From an uncultured Bacilli bacterium (GTDB taxonomy: Bacteria > Bacillota_I > Bacilli_A > RF39 > UBA660), in assembly GCA_947626425.1 (NCBI GenBank), contig CANQRX010000011.1, positions 1 through 22,428 on the forward strand: a DNA stretch of 22,428 nucleotides, read 5' to 3'. The position numbers and the translations under genes are program-made. The notes under the pieces were generated by a model. It saw nothing but the letters and a program-made list of their open reading frames with translations, was not told the origin of the DNA and did not search any database. Shown here one piece after another: positions 6,012 to 13,130 of this stretch. Position 1 is the first letter of the stretch. Each line of letters opens with the position of its first letter.

Positions 6012-7205
6012 TTGAAAAAGTTTTTGATTTTATTAATGGTAATGTTTGGTTTTGTTATCCCGAAAAGTATCCTTGCTGTCACATTTGATGATCTTTCATC
6101 TAAAAATGCTATTTTATATTTAGTTGATGAAGACAAAATATTGTTTGAAAAAAATCCGAATCAAGAAGTCCCTATTGCATCGTTAACTAAAATTATGACA
6201 GCTATTATTGCTTTAGAAAAAATTGAATCACTAGATGAAAAAGTTAAAATAACGGAGCAAGATTTACAAGGTTTAGTTGAAAAAGATGCTTCAGTCGCAG
6301 GGTTTGTCGTTGATGAAGAAGTAACTTATCGTGATTTACTTTATGGTTTATTATTACCTTCAGGAGCCGATGCCGCCCAAGCTTTAACAAGATTAGTAAG
6401 CGGCTCACAAGAAAAATTTGTTGAATTAATGAATAAAAAAGTAGAAGAATTACAACTTGAACATACCCATTTTACTAATGAAACTGGTTTAGAAGATGAA
6501 GATAACTATTCAACGGTCAAAGAATTATTAACAATTTTTAAATATGCTTTAAATATTCCCGAATTTAAAGAAATAGTTTTAGCTAAAAGCTATGTGACAA
6601 GTGATCAAAAACTAACTTTAAATAGCACAGTTCAAAAATACCAAGAAAAGTTTTCATTGGATGTTCCTTATATATCAGGAGGAAAAACAGGTTTTACTGA
6701 TGAGGCAGGTTATTGTCTTGCTAGCTTAGCCACGAAAGATGATTTAACATATATTTTGGTTACCACTGGGGCCGAAACGAAGGAACAAAAACCAACTCAT
6801 TTTTATGATGCAAAAGAAATATATGAATATTATATGAATAATTATAGTATGAAAAATTTAATTAATAAGGACCAAGAACTAGCTAAAATATCAGTAATAG
6901 ATGCGAAAGAAAAGGAAATTGCCATCACTGCACCTAATGAAATTCGCAAATACGTTGAAAATGATTATGATGAAAAAGATTTAGATATTGATTGTGACTT
7001 AGTCGAAGAAATATCTTATTTTACAGCGCCTCATTCGAAATTAGGAACAATTACCATTAATTATTTAGGAGAACCTTTAGAAACAATTGATGTTACCCTT
7101 GAAAGTGAATTGCATTTTAGTATAATAAATTTTGCCATTCATTATTGGTATATTGAAGCAGTTATAATTTTTATGTTGTTAGTAATTGTTATTAAAAGAA
7201 AATGA
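6012..7205 (+). CDS. D-alanyl-D-alanine carboxypeptidase (PBP5/DacA-DacF type)
   Basis: Trims the terminal D-Ala from peptidoglycan stem peptides outside the membrane. From the TTG start it is 397 residues: signal peptide 1-22 (KKFLILLMVMFGFVIPKSILA), then the serine-peptidase S11 domain with catalytic S57-L-T-K60 and K225-T-G227 (GGKTGFTDEAGYC). The second motif reads S117-G-A119 (LPSGADAA) instead of SxN. A small beta-rich domain follows, then a C-terminal hydrophobic helix (about 372-392) and KRK, an anchor rather than the usual amphipathic tail. The TTG at 6012 is chosen because GGAAGTGA (5999-6006) lies 5 bases upstream and the signal peptide then starts cleanly; ATG at 5994 or 5997 would add six or five residues. 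A membrane-bound regulator follows 13 bases after the stop. Confidence 0.9.
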   Translation: MKKFLILLMVMFGFVIPKSILAVTFDDLSSKNAILYLVDEDKILFEKNPNQEVPIASLTKIMTAIIALEKIESLDEKVKITEQDLQGLVEKDASVAGFVVDEEVTYRDLLYGLLLPSGADAAQALTRLVSGSQEKFVELMNKKVEELQLEHTHFTNETGLEDEDNYSTVKELLTIFKYALNIPEFKEIVLAKSYVTSDQKLTLNSTVQKYQEKFSLDVPYISGGKTGFTDEAGYCLASLATKDDLTYILVTTGAETKEQKPTHFYDAKEIYEYYMNNYSMKNLINKDQELAKISVIDAKEKEIAITAPNEIRKYVENDYDEKDLDIDCDLVEEISYFTAPHSKLGTITINYLGEPLETIDVTLESELHFSIINFAIHYWYIEAVIIFMLLVIVIKRK

Positions 7206-7218
7206 AAGATGTGGTTTT

Positions 7219-7917
7219 ATGAATCAAGAAAAAATTGGTAAAACTATTAAAGAAATTCGCCAAAAAAATAATTTAACTCAACAAGAGTTTGCCAAGCAAT
7301 TTAAAGTATCCTATCAAGCTGTTTCGAAATGGGAAACTGGGAAAAATATTCCCGATATTGCCGTTTTAAAACAAATATGTGATTGTTATAATTTAGACAT
7401 TAACGATTTACTTGAAGGAAAAACTAGCGTTAAAAAAACTTCAAAAATTTTAAACTTTAAGATAATTAGCATCATTCTTCTGGGCCTAATTTTAATTTTA
7501 GCTATTTTTCATTTTATGCCTTCCAATTTTGAATTTAAAACTTTATCATCTAATTGTGATGATTTTCGATTAAATGGAAGTATTGCCTACAATGATGCAA
7601 AATCATCAATTTATATTTCCCATATTGCTTACTGTGGCGAAAAAGATGATGAAGTCTATCAAACTGTTTCTTGTGATTTTTATGAAGAAAATAATAATTC
7701 GTTAGTTAAAATAAAATCTTTTGAAGCTCAAAACAATATAACTTTAGATGAATATTTAAAAGGCTTAACATTACATATTGATGATTATAAAACAACATGT
7801 AAAAATTACACGGAAAATTCTTTAATTTTAGAGATTAATGCTGTTACAAAAGATGAAAAAAACATTTTTTATAAAGTTCCTTTAAAATTAGAGGATAATT
7901 GTGATTCGCTTAAATAA
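7219..7917 (+). CDS. Membrane-anchored XRE-family transcription regulator
   Basis: 232 residues. Residues about 5-65 are an XRE helix-turn-helix: IGKTIKEIRQKNNLTQQEFAK, then YQAVSKWETGKNIPDI and LDINDLLEG. A linker precedes one membrane helix (about 80-100: FKIISIILLGLILILAIFHF), and about 130 residues follow outside the membrane with five cysteines, some perhaps forming disulfides. This is an HTH-TM-sensor layout that could read a signal at the cell surface. It lies in an apparent operon with the carboxypeptidase (13-base gap) and the anchored protein at 7963 (45-base gap), so a cell-wall or surface signal is plausible but unproven. ATG 7219 is the natural start at the HTH; the ribosome site is weak. 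Confidence 0.85.
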   Translation: MNQEKIGKTIKEIRQKNNLTQQEFAKQFKVSYQAVSKWETGKNIPDIAVLKQICDCYNLDINDLLEGKTSVKKTSKILNFKIISIILLGLILILAIFHFMPSNFEFKTLSSNCDDFRLNGSIAYNDAKSSIYISHIAYCGEKDDEVYQTVSCDFYEENNNSLVKIKSFEAQNNITLDEYLKGLTLHIDDYKTTCKNYTENSLILEINAVTKDEKNIFYKVPLKLEDNCDSLK

Positions 7918-7962
7918 AAAAACAAAATGTTTGGAAAATGGTTGTAAGGAAAGTGAGAGAAA

Positions 7963-9039
7963 ATGAAGAAAAAAAATTATTTTATTGGCAGGGTATTAAT
8001 TGTTATTATTGGCATTTGTATAGTAGGTATTATTCTAAAAAATAAAAATTTTAAGCAAAAAGAAACTAAAGATGTTACTATCGTTCCAACAATGCTAGAT
8101 GTCATTAATTCTGATTCTGCTTGGTGTGCCACCTTTCAATTAGTTTGGAATGATTTAAAAAATGAAGTAGTAAAACAAGATATAGTTTTTTCACCTCAAG
8201 AAGAGTATGCCACTAATTTAAACAAAGAAGAGTTTACAGAAGAAATGATTTCTGATGAATACTACTATAAAACTTATGGTTTAAAAACCCTTGATTTAAA
8301 AAAGAAAATTGAACAAGAAATTAAGGAAAAATTCAATCAAACAAGTGATATTTTAGACCAATTTGATTGGAATGATGATGCCTTAGGCAGTGAATCAGTT
8401 GAAAGATATATTTTTTATACTATGTTATATCGTGAGTTTGCCTTTCTTCAAAAATTTTCTAAATTAGAAAATGCGGATTTTGGTAAATATCATAATATAA
8501 AGTATTTTGGAATTAATAAAAAAACTGAATCACAAGTAAAAGAGCAAGTGGAAGTTTTATACTATAATTCACAAGATGATTTTGCTATTTTAATTAATAC
8601 TAAATCTAACGATGAAGTAATTTTTTCTAAAAACCCTAATGGTAATAGTTTTAAAGAAATTTATGAAAATATGGAAGAAAAGGCTAAAGCTTTTAATGGT
8701 AAAAAAAGTTTAGACTCTAAAGATGAAATGAAAGTGCCATATTTAAATTTTCAAATTTTCAAAGAATATACGGAATTAGAAAATAAAGAATTTTTTATTC
8801 AAGATGGCATGGGAGAAATTGCTAAAGCATTCCAAACAATTGAATTTTCATTAGATGAAAATGGTGGCAAAATAAAAAGTGAAGCTGGCATTGATGAAAG
8901 AAATTATTCCTCGGCACTTACCGAAAATGACCCAAGATATTTTTATGTAGATGATACCTTTGCTATCTTTTTAAGAGAAAAGGGGAAAGATATGCCATAT
9001 TTTGCTGGAAAAATTGAAGACATTACAAAATTTCAATAA
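7963..9039 (+). CDS. N-terminally anchored extracytoplasmic protein, possibly serpin-like
   Basis: 358 residues: a basic N-terminus (MKKKNYFIGR), one membrane helix (about 11-27) and a charged outside domain of about 320 residues. I do not firmly recognise it. Two patterns recall serpins: SAWCATFQLVWNDLKNE at the start of the domain (like the serpin helix A region) and the C-terminal end KAFQTIEFSLDENGGKIKSE ... FYVDDTFAIFLREKGKDMPYFAGKIEDI, which follows the order of the serpin reactive loop and final strands (Phe-rich strand, then F-x-G-K/R-I/V). If so, it would be a peptidase inhibitor or a non-inhibitory relative held at the membrane. The likeness is weak by eye and needs a profile search. 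It sits at the end of the carboxypeptidase/XRE run and is followed by an A/T-rich terminator. Start ATG 7963 with GGAAAGTGA 5 bases upstream. Confidence 0.6.
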   Translation: MKKKNYFIGRVLIVIIGICIVGIILKNKNFKQKETKDVTIVPTMLDVINSDSAWCATFQLVWNDLKNEVVKQDIVFSPQEEYATNLNKEEFTEEMISDEYYYKTYGLKTLDLKKKIEQEIKEKFNQTSDILDQFDWNDDALGSESVERYIFYTMLYREFAFLQKFSKLENADFGKYHNIKYFGINKKTESQVKEQVEVLYYNSQDDFAILINTKSNDEVIFSKNPNGNSFKEIYENMEEKAKAFNGKKSLDSKDEMKVPYLNFQIFKEYTELENKEFFIQDGMGEIAKAFQTIEFSLDENGGKIKSEAGIDERNYSSALTENDPRYFYVDDTFAIFLREKGKDMPYFAGKIEDITKFQ

Positions 9040-9045
9040 AAATTT

Positions 9046-9081
9046 AAAAAAATTGTTAATCTTTATTTCAATTTTTTTTTT
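9046..9081 (+). terminator. A/T-only terminator-like hairpin
   Basis: AAAAAAATTG (9046-9055) pairs with CAATTTTTTT (9069-9078), followed by more T to 9081. It would end transcription from the 6012-9039 run, but a stem made almost only of A-T pairs is weak. Confidence 0.45.
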
Positions 9082-9100
9082 AATTTATTTTAGATAATTC

Positions 9101-9148
9101 TTTGACAAATAAACTGAAAAACGTTAAAACTTCAGTGTAATTGTCAAA
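9101..9148. repeat. 48-base imperfect inverted repeat
   Basis: TTTGACAA (9101-9108) pairs with TTGTCAAA (9141-9148), and ACTGAA (9113-9118) with TTCAGT (9131-9136); two of the four positions between also pair, giving 16 of 18 paired positions around a 12-base loop. No T tract follows on either strand, so it is not a normal terminator. A TTGACA box lies within the left arm (9102-9107), but it has no convincing -10. It does not code for protein. Bases 9149-9228 beyond it hold nothing I recognise. Confidence 0.6.
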
Positions 9149-9228
9149 AGAAAGAAATGGAATTAATATGAAGGAGCAAGTCAATTTATAAAATTTATAG
9201 TATTGATATGATTAGCGATTAAAAATGT

Positions 9229-9257
9229 TTGACAAAGCTTAATTAAAAATCTATAAT
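9229..9257 (+). promoter_or_regulatory. Consensus sigma-A promoter of the ileS T-box transcript
   Basis: TTGACA (9229-9234), exactly 17 bases, TATAAT (9252-9257): a perfect consensus promoter. Transcription would start near 9264, at the base of the T-box leader. Confidence 0.9.
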
Positions 9258-9263
9258 AAAAAC

Positions 9264-9454
9264 TGTTAAAAGAGTTAAGACACGTTTATAAAAATAATAT
9301 TTTAAAGAGACTTTGTGGTTGGTGAAAACAAAGAATATTTTTTATAAATATCACTTATATAATCTTTTCGGAGTAACAAACGTTATCTTGTTAAAAAAGT
9401 AAAAATAAGGATGGTACCGTCTTAAATAGACTCCTTTGGTAACCATCTTTTTTT
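9264..9454 (+). promoter_or_regulatory. T-box riboswitch leader of ileS
   Basis: A leader of about 190 bases with the conserved T-box AAGGATGGTACCGTC (9407-9421) just before an intrinsic terminator. Upstream there is room for stem I; the AT-rich arms around 9338-9362 place a plausible specifier codon ATC (isoleucine) at 9350-9352. Uncharged isoleucyl-tRNA would pair with the specifier and, via its NCCA end, with the T-box bulge, favouring the antiterminator and expression of ileS. The T-box and terminator are clear; the exact specifier is my reading of the fold. Confidence 0.85.
9410..9454 (+). terminator. Conditional terminator of the T-box
   Basis: GATGGTACC (9410-9418) pairs with GGTAACCATC (9438-9447, one bulged A), followed by seven T (9448-9454). 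The inner GTC/GAC (9419-9421, 9429-9431) may extend the fold. It competes with the antiterminator that uses the T-box sequence. Confidence 0.85.
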
Positions 9455-9473
9455 ATTAGAAAGGAATGATTTT

Positions 9474-12170
9474 ATGAATTATAAAGATACTTTGTTGATG
9501 CCAAAGACGGAATTTCCAATGCGAGGCAATTTACCAGAAAATGAAAAAATAATGCGCGAAAAATGGGAAAAAGAAAATTTATATCAATTATTAAAAGAAC
9601 AAAATAAAGGAAATACCCCATTTGTTTTACATGATGGTCCACCTTATGCTAATGGTTCGATTCACTTAGGTCATGCTATGAATAAAATTTTGAAAGATTT
9701 TGTTAATCGATATAAATTCATGAAAGGTTTTGATGTTACATATATTCCAGGTTGGGACACGCATGGCTTACCAATTGAACAAGCGATTACTAACAAAGGT
9801 GTTAATCGTAAAGAATTATCTAAAATTGAATTTCGTAAACTTTGTGAGGAATATGCTTATGAGCAAATAGATATTCAAAAAGAGGGCTTTAAAGCTTTAA
9901 ATGTTATAGCAGATTGGGATCATCCTTATATAACTTTACAAAAAGAAATGGAAGCTCGCCAAATCGAAGTTTTTGCATCAATGGCCAAAAAAGGGTTGAT
10001 TTTCCGTGGTTTAAAACCAGTTTATTGGAGTCCATCTAGTGAATCAGCATTAGCAGAAGCCGAAATTGAATATCATGATCGGACAGATTCATCAATATTT
10101 GTAAGCTTTCCAATAGTTAAAGGTAATCATAAAGTTCACGAAGGTGATTATTTAGTTATTTGGACAACTACTCCTTGGACAATTCCTGAAAATAGCGGGA
10201 TTGCGGTTGGTGTTAATTTCGATTATGTTAAAGTTTTAGTAAACAATCAAAATTACATTATTGCCGCTGATTTATTAGAAGATTTAGCCGGAAAGTTTGG
10301 TTGGGATAATTATGAAATTATTGAAACATTTAAAGGCCATGATTTACTAGGCGTAACTTATAAGCATCCTTTAAACGAACGGATAAGTCCAGTTGTTGAT
10401 GGTTTTCATGTTACGCTTGAAAGTGGTAGTGGCTTAGTTCATATTGCTCCTTTATATGGCGCTGATGACTTTCAGATTGGCCAAGAAAATAATTTAGAAA
10501 TGGTTGATGGAGTTGATGATTCTGGGCACCTAACTAAAGAAGCAGGAGAGGATTTTGCTGGTTTATATTTCTTAGATGCCAATAAAGAAGTTATTAAAAA
10601 ATTACAAGAGCAAAATGCTTTGTTAAGTGAACAAACGATTACCCATTCTTATCCTCATGATTGGCGAACTAAAAAGCCGATTATCTTTCGCGCTACGCCT
10701 CAATGGTTTTGCAGCCTTGATAAAATTAGAGATGAATTATTAGATGCCATTGATAATAAAATTATTTTTCATACTTCTTGGGGTAAAACAAGACTTCACA
10801 ATATGATTGAAGACCGAGGTGACTGGTGTATTTCCAGACAAAGAGTATGGGGAGTACCGCTTCCAATTTTTTATAATGAAGATGGAACAGAAATTTTAGA
10901 TTATGATGTTATGATGCACATCGCGGATTTATTTCGCCAATATGGTTCCAACATTTGGTTTGAAAAAACGGCTAAAGAACTATTACCCGAAGGATATACA
11001 AATTCTCATAGTCCGAATGGCAATTTCACCAAAGAAGAAGACATCATGGACGTTTGGTTCGATTCTGGCTCAACTCATACTGGCGTTTTAAAAGAAAGAA
11101 ATTTACCATATCCAGCTGATATTTACCTAGAAGGTTCTGATCAATATCGAGGTTGGTTTAATTCTTCATTAATTACGGGAATTGCTGTCTATCATGAAGC
11201 ACCATATAAAATGTTAATTTCCCATGGTTTTACTTTAGATGGCAAGGGAAATAAAATGAGTAAAAGCCTTGGTAACACGATTAGTCCAAGCGATATAATT
11301 AAACAACATGGTTCTGACATTTTAAGATTATGGGTTGCAAGTACTGATTTTACGGAAGACGTTAAACTTAGCGATGAATTAATTAAACAAGTTAAAGAAT
11401 CTTATCGTAAAATAAGAAATACCTATAAATTTTTATTAGGTAATTTAAGCAATTTTACCGAAGAAGATGTTGTAGCTTATCAAGATATGCCTTTATACGA
11501 CAGATATATGTTAATTGCTTATAATGATTATTTAAAAGAAGTTACTACAGCTTACGAAAACTACTATTATCAAGATGTTTATAAAGCAACTAATCGTTTC
11601 ATTACGGAAAAATTATCGAATTTCTATTTGGACTTTACAAAAGATATTTTATACATTGAAGATGAAAAATCACTTGTAAGAAGAAGTGTTCAAACTGTAT
11701 TACAGACAATTTTAAGTGGTTTAATTAAAGTTTTGGCACCAATTTTACCTTATACAAGTGAAGAAGTTTATTCTTATCTTTCTAATGACAAAAGCATTCA
11801 TTTAGAAAAATTTCCAGAAGCTTTAAAATACAGTGATGAAGAAGAAATCAAAACTTTATTTAACGAGTTCTTTGCATTAAAAGAAGAAGTAAATCGCCAC
11901 TTAGAAGAAGCAAGAAGCGATAAAACAATTGGCTCTAGTCAAGAAGCGGAAGTAATAATTCCTGATCATTATGAAGAAATCAAAAATAAATTAGGTTCAG
12001 TTCTTCACCAATTATTCATTGTTTCAAAAGTTACCTTTGATAAAAACGTCGAACATATTGTTGTTTCCCATAGCGAAGGCGAAAAATGCGAACGTTGTTG
12101 GAACTATGTCGAAAAAACGAAAGATGGTATTTGTCCTAGATGCCAAAATATTTTAAAACAAAAAAAATAG
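9474..12170 (+). CDS. ileS: Isoleucine-tRNA ligase
   Basis: Cytoplasmic class I aminoacyl-tRNA synthetase that charges tRNA-Ile and edits Val. 898 residues, close to the bacterial norm. Visible in order: HIGH motif H64-L-G-H67 in DGPPYANGSIHLGHAMNK, the WTTTPWTIPEN segment of the CP1 editing domain, DWCISRQRVWGVPLP, the KMSKS loop (K594-MSKS), an anticodon-binding helical region, and a C-terminal zinc motif CERCWNY/CPRCQ ending in lysines. Expression is controlled by the T-box leader immediately upstream. Start ATG 9474 with AAAGGA 8 bases upstream. A terminator follows directly, so it is transcribed alone. Confidence 0.98.
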   Translation: MNYKDTLLMPKTEFPMRGNLPENEKIMREKWEKENLYQLLKEQNKGNTPFVLHDGPPYANGSIHLGHAMNKILKDFVNRYKFMKGFDVTYIPGWDTHGLPIEQAITNKGVNRKELSKIEFRKLCEEYAYEQIDIQKEGFKALNVIADWDHPYITLQKEMEARQIEVFASMAKKGLIFRGLKPVYWSPSSESALAEAEIEYHDRTDSSIFVSFPIVKGNHKVHEGDYLVIWTTTPWTIPENSGIAVGVNFDYVKVLVNNQNYIIAADLLEDLAGKFGWDNYEIIETFKGHDLLGVTYKHPLNERISPVVDGFHVTLESGSGLVHIAPLYGADDFQIGQENNLEMVDGVDDSGHLTKEAGEDFAGLYFLDANKEVIKKLQEQNALLSEQTITHSYPHDWRTKKPIIFRATPQWFCSLDKIRDELLDAIDNKIIFHTSWGKTRLHNMIEDRGDWCISRQRVWGVPLPIFYNEDGTEILDYDVMMHIADLFRQYGSNIWFEKTAKELLPEGYTNSHSPNGNFTKEEDIMDVWFDSGSTHTGVLKERNLPYPADIYLEGSDQYRGWFNSSLITGIAVYHEAPYKMLISHGFTLDGKGNKMSKSLGNTISPSDIIKQHGSDILRLWVASTDFTEDVKLSDELIKQVKESYRKIRNTYKFLLGNLSNFTEEDVVAYQDMPLYDRYMLIAYNDYLKEVTTAYENYYYQDVYKATNRFITEKLSNFYLDFTKDILYIEDEKSLVRRSVQTVLQTILSGLIKVLAPILPYTSEEVYSYLSNDKSIHLEKFPEALKYSDEEEIKTLFNEFFALKEEVNRHLEEARSDKTIGSSQEAEVIIPDHYEEIKNKLGSVLHQLFIVSKVTFDKNVEHIVVSHSEGEKCERCWNYVEKTKDGICPRCQNILKQKK

Positions 12171-12199
12171 ATTTTTCTAAAAATTGGAAAATCTTTTTT
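12170..12199 (+). terminator. Rho-independent terminator after ileS
   Basis: GATTTTTC (12170-12177) and GAAAATC (12187-12193) form a stem with one bulged T, followed by six T (12194-12199). It overlaps the last base of the ileS stop codon. Confidence 0.75.
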
Positions 12200-12246
12200 C
12201 TTTGAAAAATTGACAAAAAATTGACGAACAAATTTGAAATTAAAAA

Positions 12247-12273
12247 CCATTATTTTCGAAAATATGGTATAGT
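12247..12273 (+). promoter_or_regulatory. deoD extended -10 promoter overlapped by a palindrome
   Basis: TGG-TATAGT (TATAGT at 12268-12273) is an extended -10 box without a good -35. The place of the -35 is taken by a perfect 14-base palindrome TATTTTCGAAAATA (12251-12264), extended by CCA/TGG on its sides. This position suits an operator for a nucleoside- or purine-responsive repressor, but the sequence does not identify which. Confidence 0.5.
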
Positions 12274-12300
12274 TATAAAGAATAGAAAGAAGGATGAAAA

Positions 12301-13044
12301 ATGACTTATCCAAAAGTTATGGACCATATAAAACCAGCCCATATTGAGTGTAGTAAAGACAAAATTGCTCCAATGGTTATTATGCCAGGTGACCCCTTAA
12401 GAGCAAAGTATATCGCTGAAAAATATCTTACTGATTATGAGCTAGTTAGTGATGCTAGAAATATGTATGCTTATACAGGCTACTATAAAAATCAAAGAGT
12501 AACTGTCATGGGTTCCGGAATGGGAATGCCCTCAATGAGTATTTATGCTTTTGAATTATTTTACTTTTTTGGAGTTGAAAAAATTATTAGGATTGGTACT
12601 TGTGGAGGCTTAAAAGAAGATATGAATGTTCCCGATTTAGTTTTAGCAACAAGCAGTTATACGGAAGCTAACTTTGCTTATTCTTATAATGGTGATCCAA
12701 CGCATATCGCATATCCAAGTCCTAAAATTAATCAACAAATCCTAGAAGTTGCTCAAGAAAAAAATTATTTAATTCATCAAGGAACCGTTATGTGTACTCA
12801 GCAGTTTGGCTTTTATTCTGATAATGAACATGTTTTAAAAAGAGTACCTGATAATATAGATATAATCGCCGAAGAAATGGAAAGTTTTGCCTTATTTCAT
12901 ATTGCCAATAGTTTTAATAAAGAATCAGCTGTTATATTAACAGTTGTCGATAGTAAATTTAAAGATACGTTTATGTCGATAGAAGATCGTGAACGTTCTC
13001 TAGATCAAATGATCACCTTAGCGTTAGATAGTATTATTCTTTAA
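12301..13044 (+). CDS. deoD: Purine-nucleoside phosphorylase, DeoD type
   Basis: Splits purine (deoxy)nucleosides with phosphate into base and (deoxy)ribose-1-phosphate; purine salvage in the cytoplasm. 247 residues, a little longer than the usual 235. Seen: MPGDPLRAKYIAE near the N-terminus (phosphate site), GSGMGMPSMSIY, IRIGTCGGL, and AEEMESFALFHIA with the ribose-binding MetGlu pair. The catalytic aspartate region reads TVVDSKFKD where E. coli has TVSDH; the Asp is kept but Ser and His differ, as in some other Firmicutes enzymes. Start ATG 12301 with AGGA 6 bases upstream. It has its own promoter and a terminator overlapping its stop codon, so it stands alone, without the deoB/deoC partners. 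Confidence 0.93.
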   Translation: MTYPKVMDHIKPAHIECSKDKIAPMVIMPGDPLRAKYIAEKYLTDYELVSDARNMYAYTGYYKNQRVTVMGSGMGMPSMSIYAFELFYFFGVEKIIRIGTCGGLKEDMNVPDLVLATSSYTEANFAYSYNGDPTHIAYPSPKINQQILEVAQEKNYLIHQGTVMCTQQFGFYSDNEHVLKRVPDNIDIIAEEMESFALFHIANSFNKESAVILTVVDSKFKDTFMSIEDRERSLDQMITLALDSIIL

Positions 13045-13056
13045 TACTATTTTTTT
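13028..13056 (+). terminator. Terminator overlapping the deoD stop codon
   Basis: ATAGTATTA (13028-13036), loop TTCTT, TAATACTAT (13042-13050), then T to 13056. The perfect 9-base stem includes the TAA stop at 13042-13044. Confidence 0.85.
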
Positions 13057-13060
13057 ATAC

Positions 13061-13089
13061 TTGCTATAAATAAAAATATAATTTATAAT
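13061..13089 (+). promoter_or_regulatory. Promoter of surface gene B
   Basis: TTGCTA (13061-13066), a 17-base spacer and a perfect TATAAT (13084-13089), right behind the deoD terminator. The ribosome site GAGG (13119-13122) is 8 bases before the ATG at 13131. Unlike gene A, this promoter has no G tract. Confidence 0.75.
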
Positions 13090-13130
13090 TTTTATATAGA
13101 AAGAATAAGTTAGGAAAAGAGGTCAAATGA

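Noticed and set aside
9149..9228. Possible small peptide gene with AAGGAG near 9170-9176
   Set aside because: The reading frames there stop after four to seven codons.
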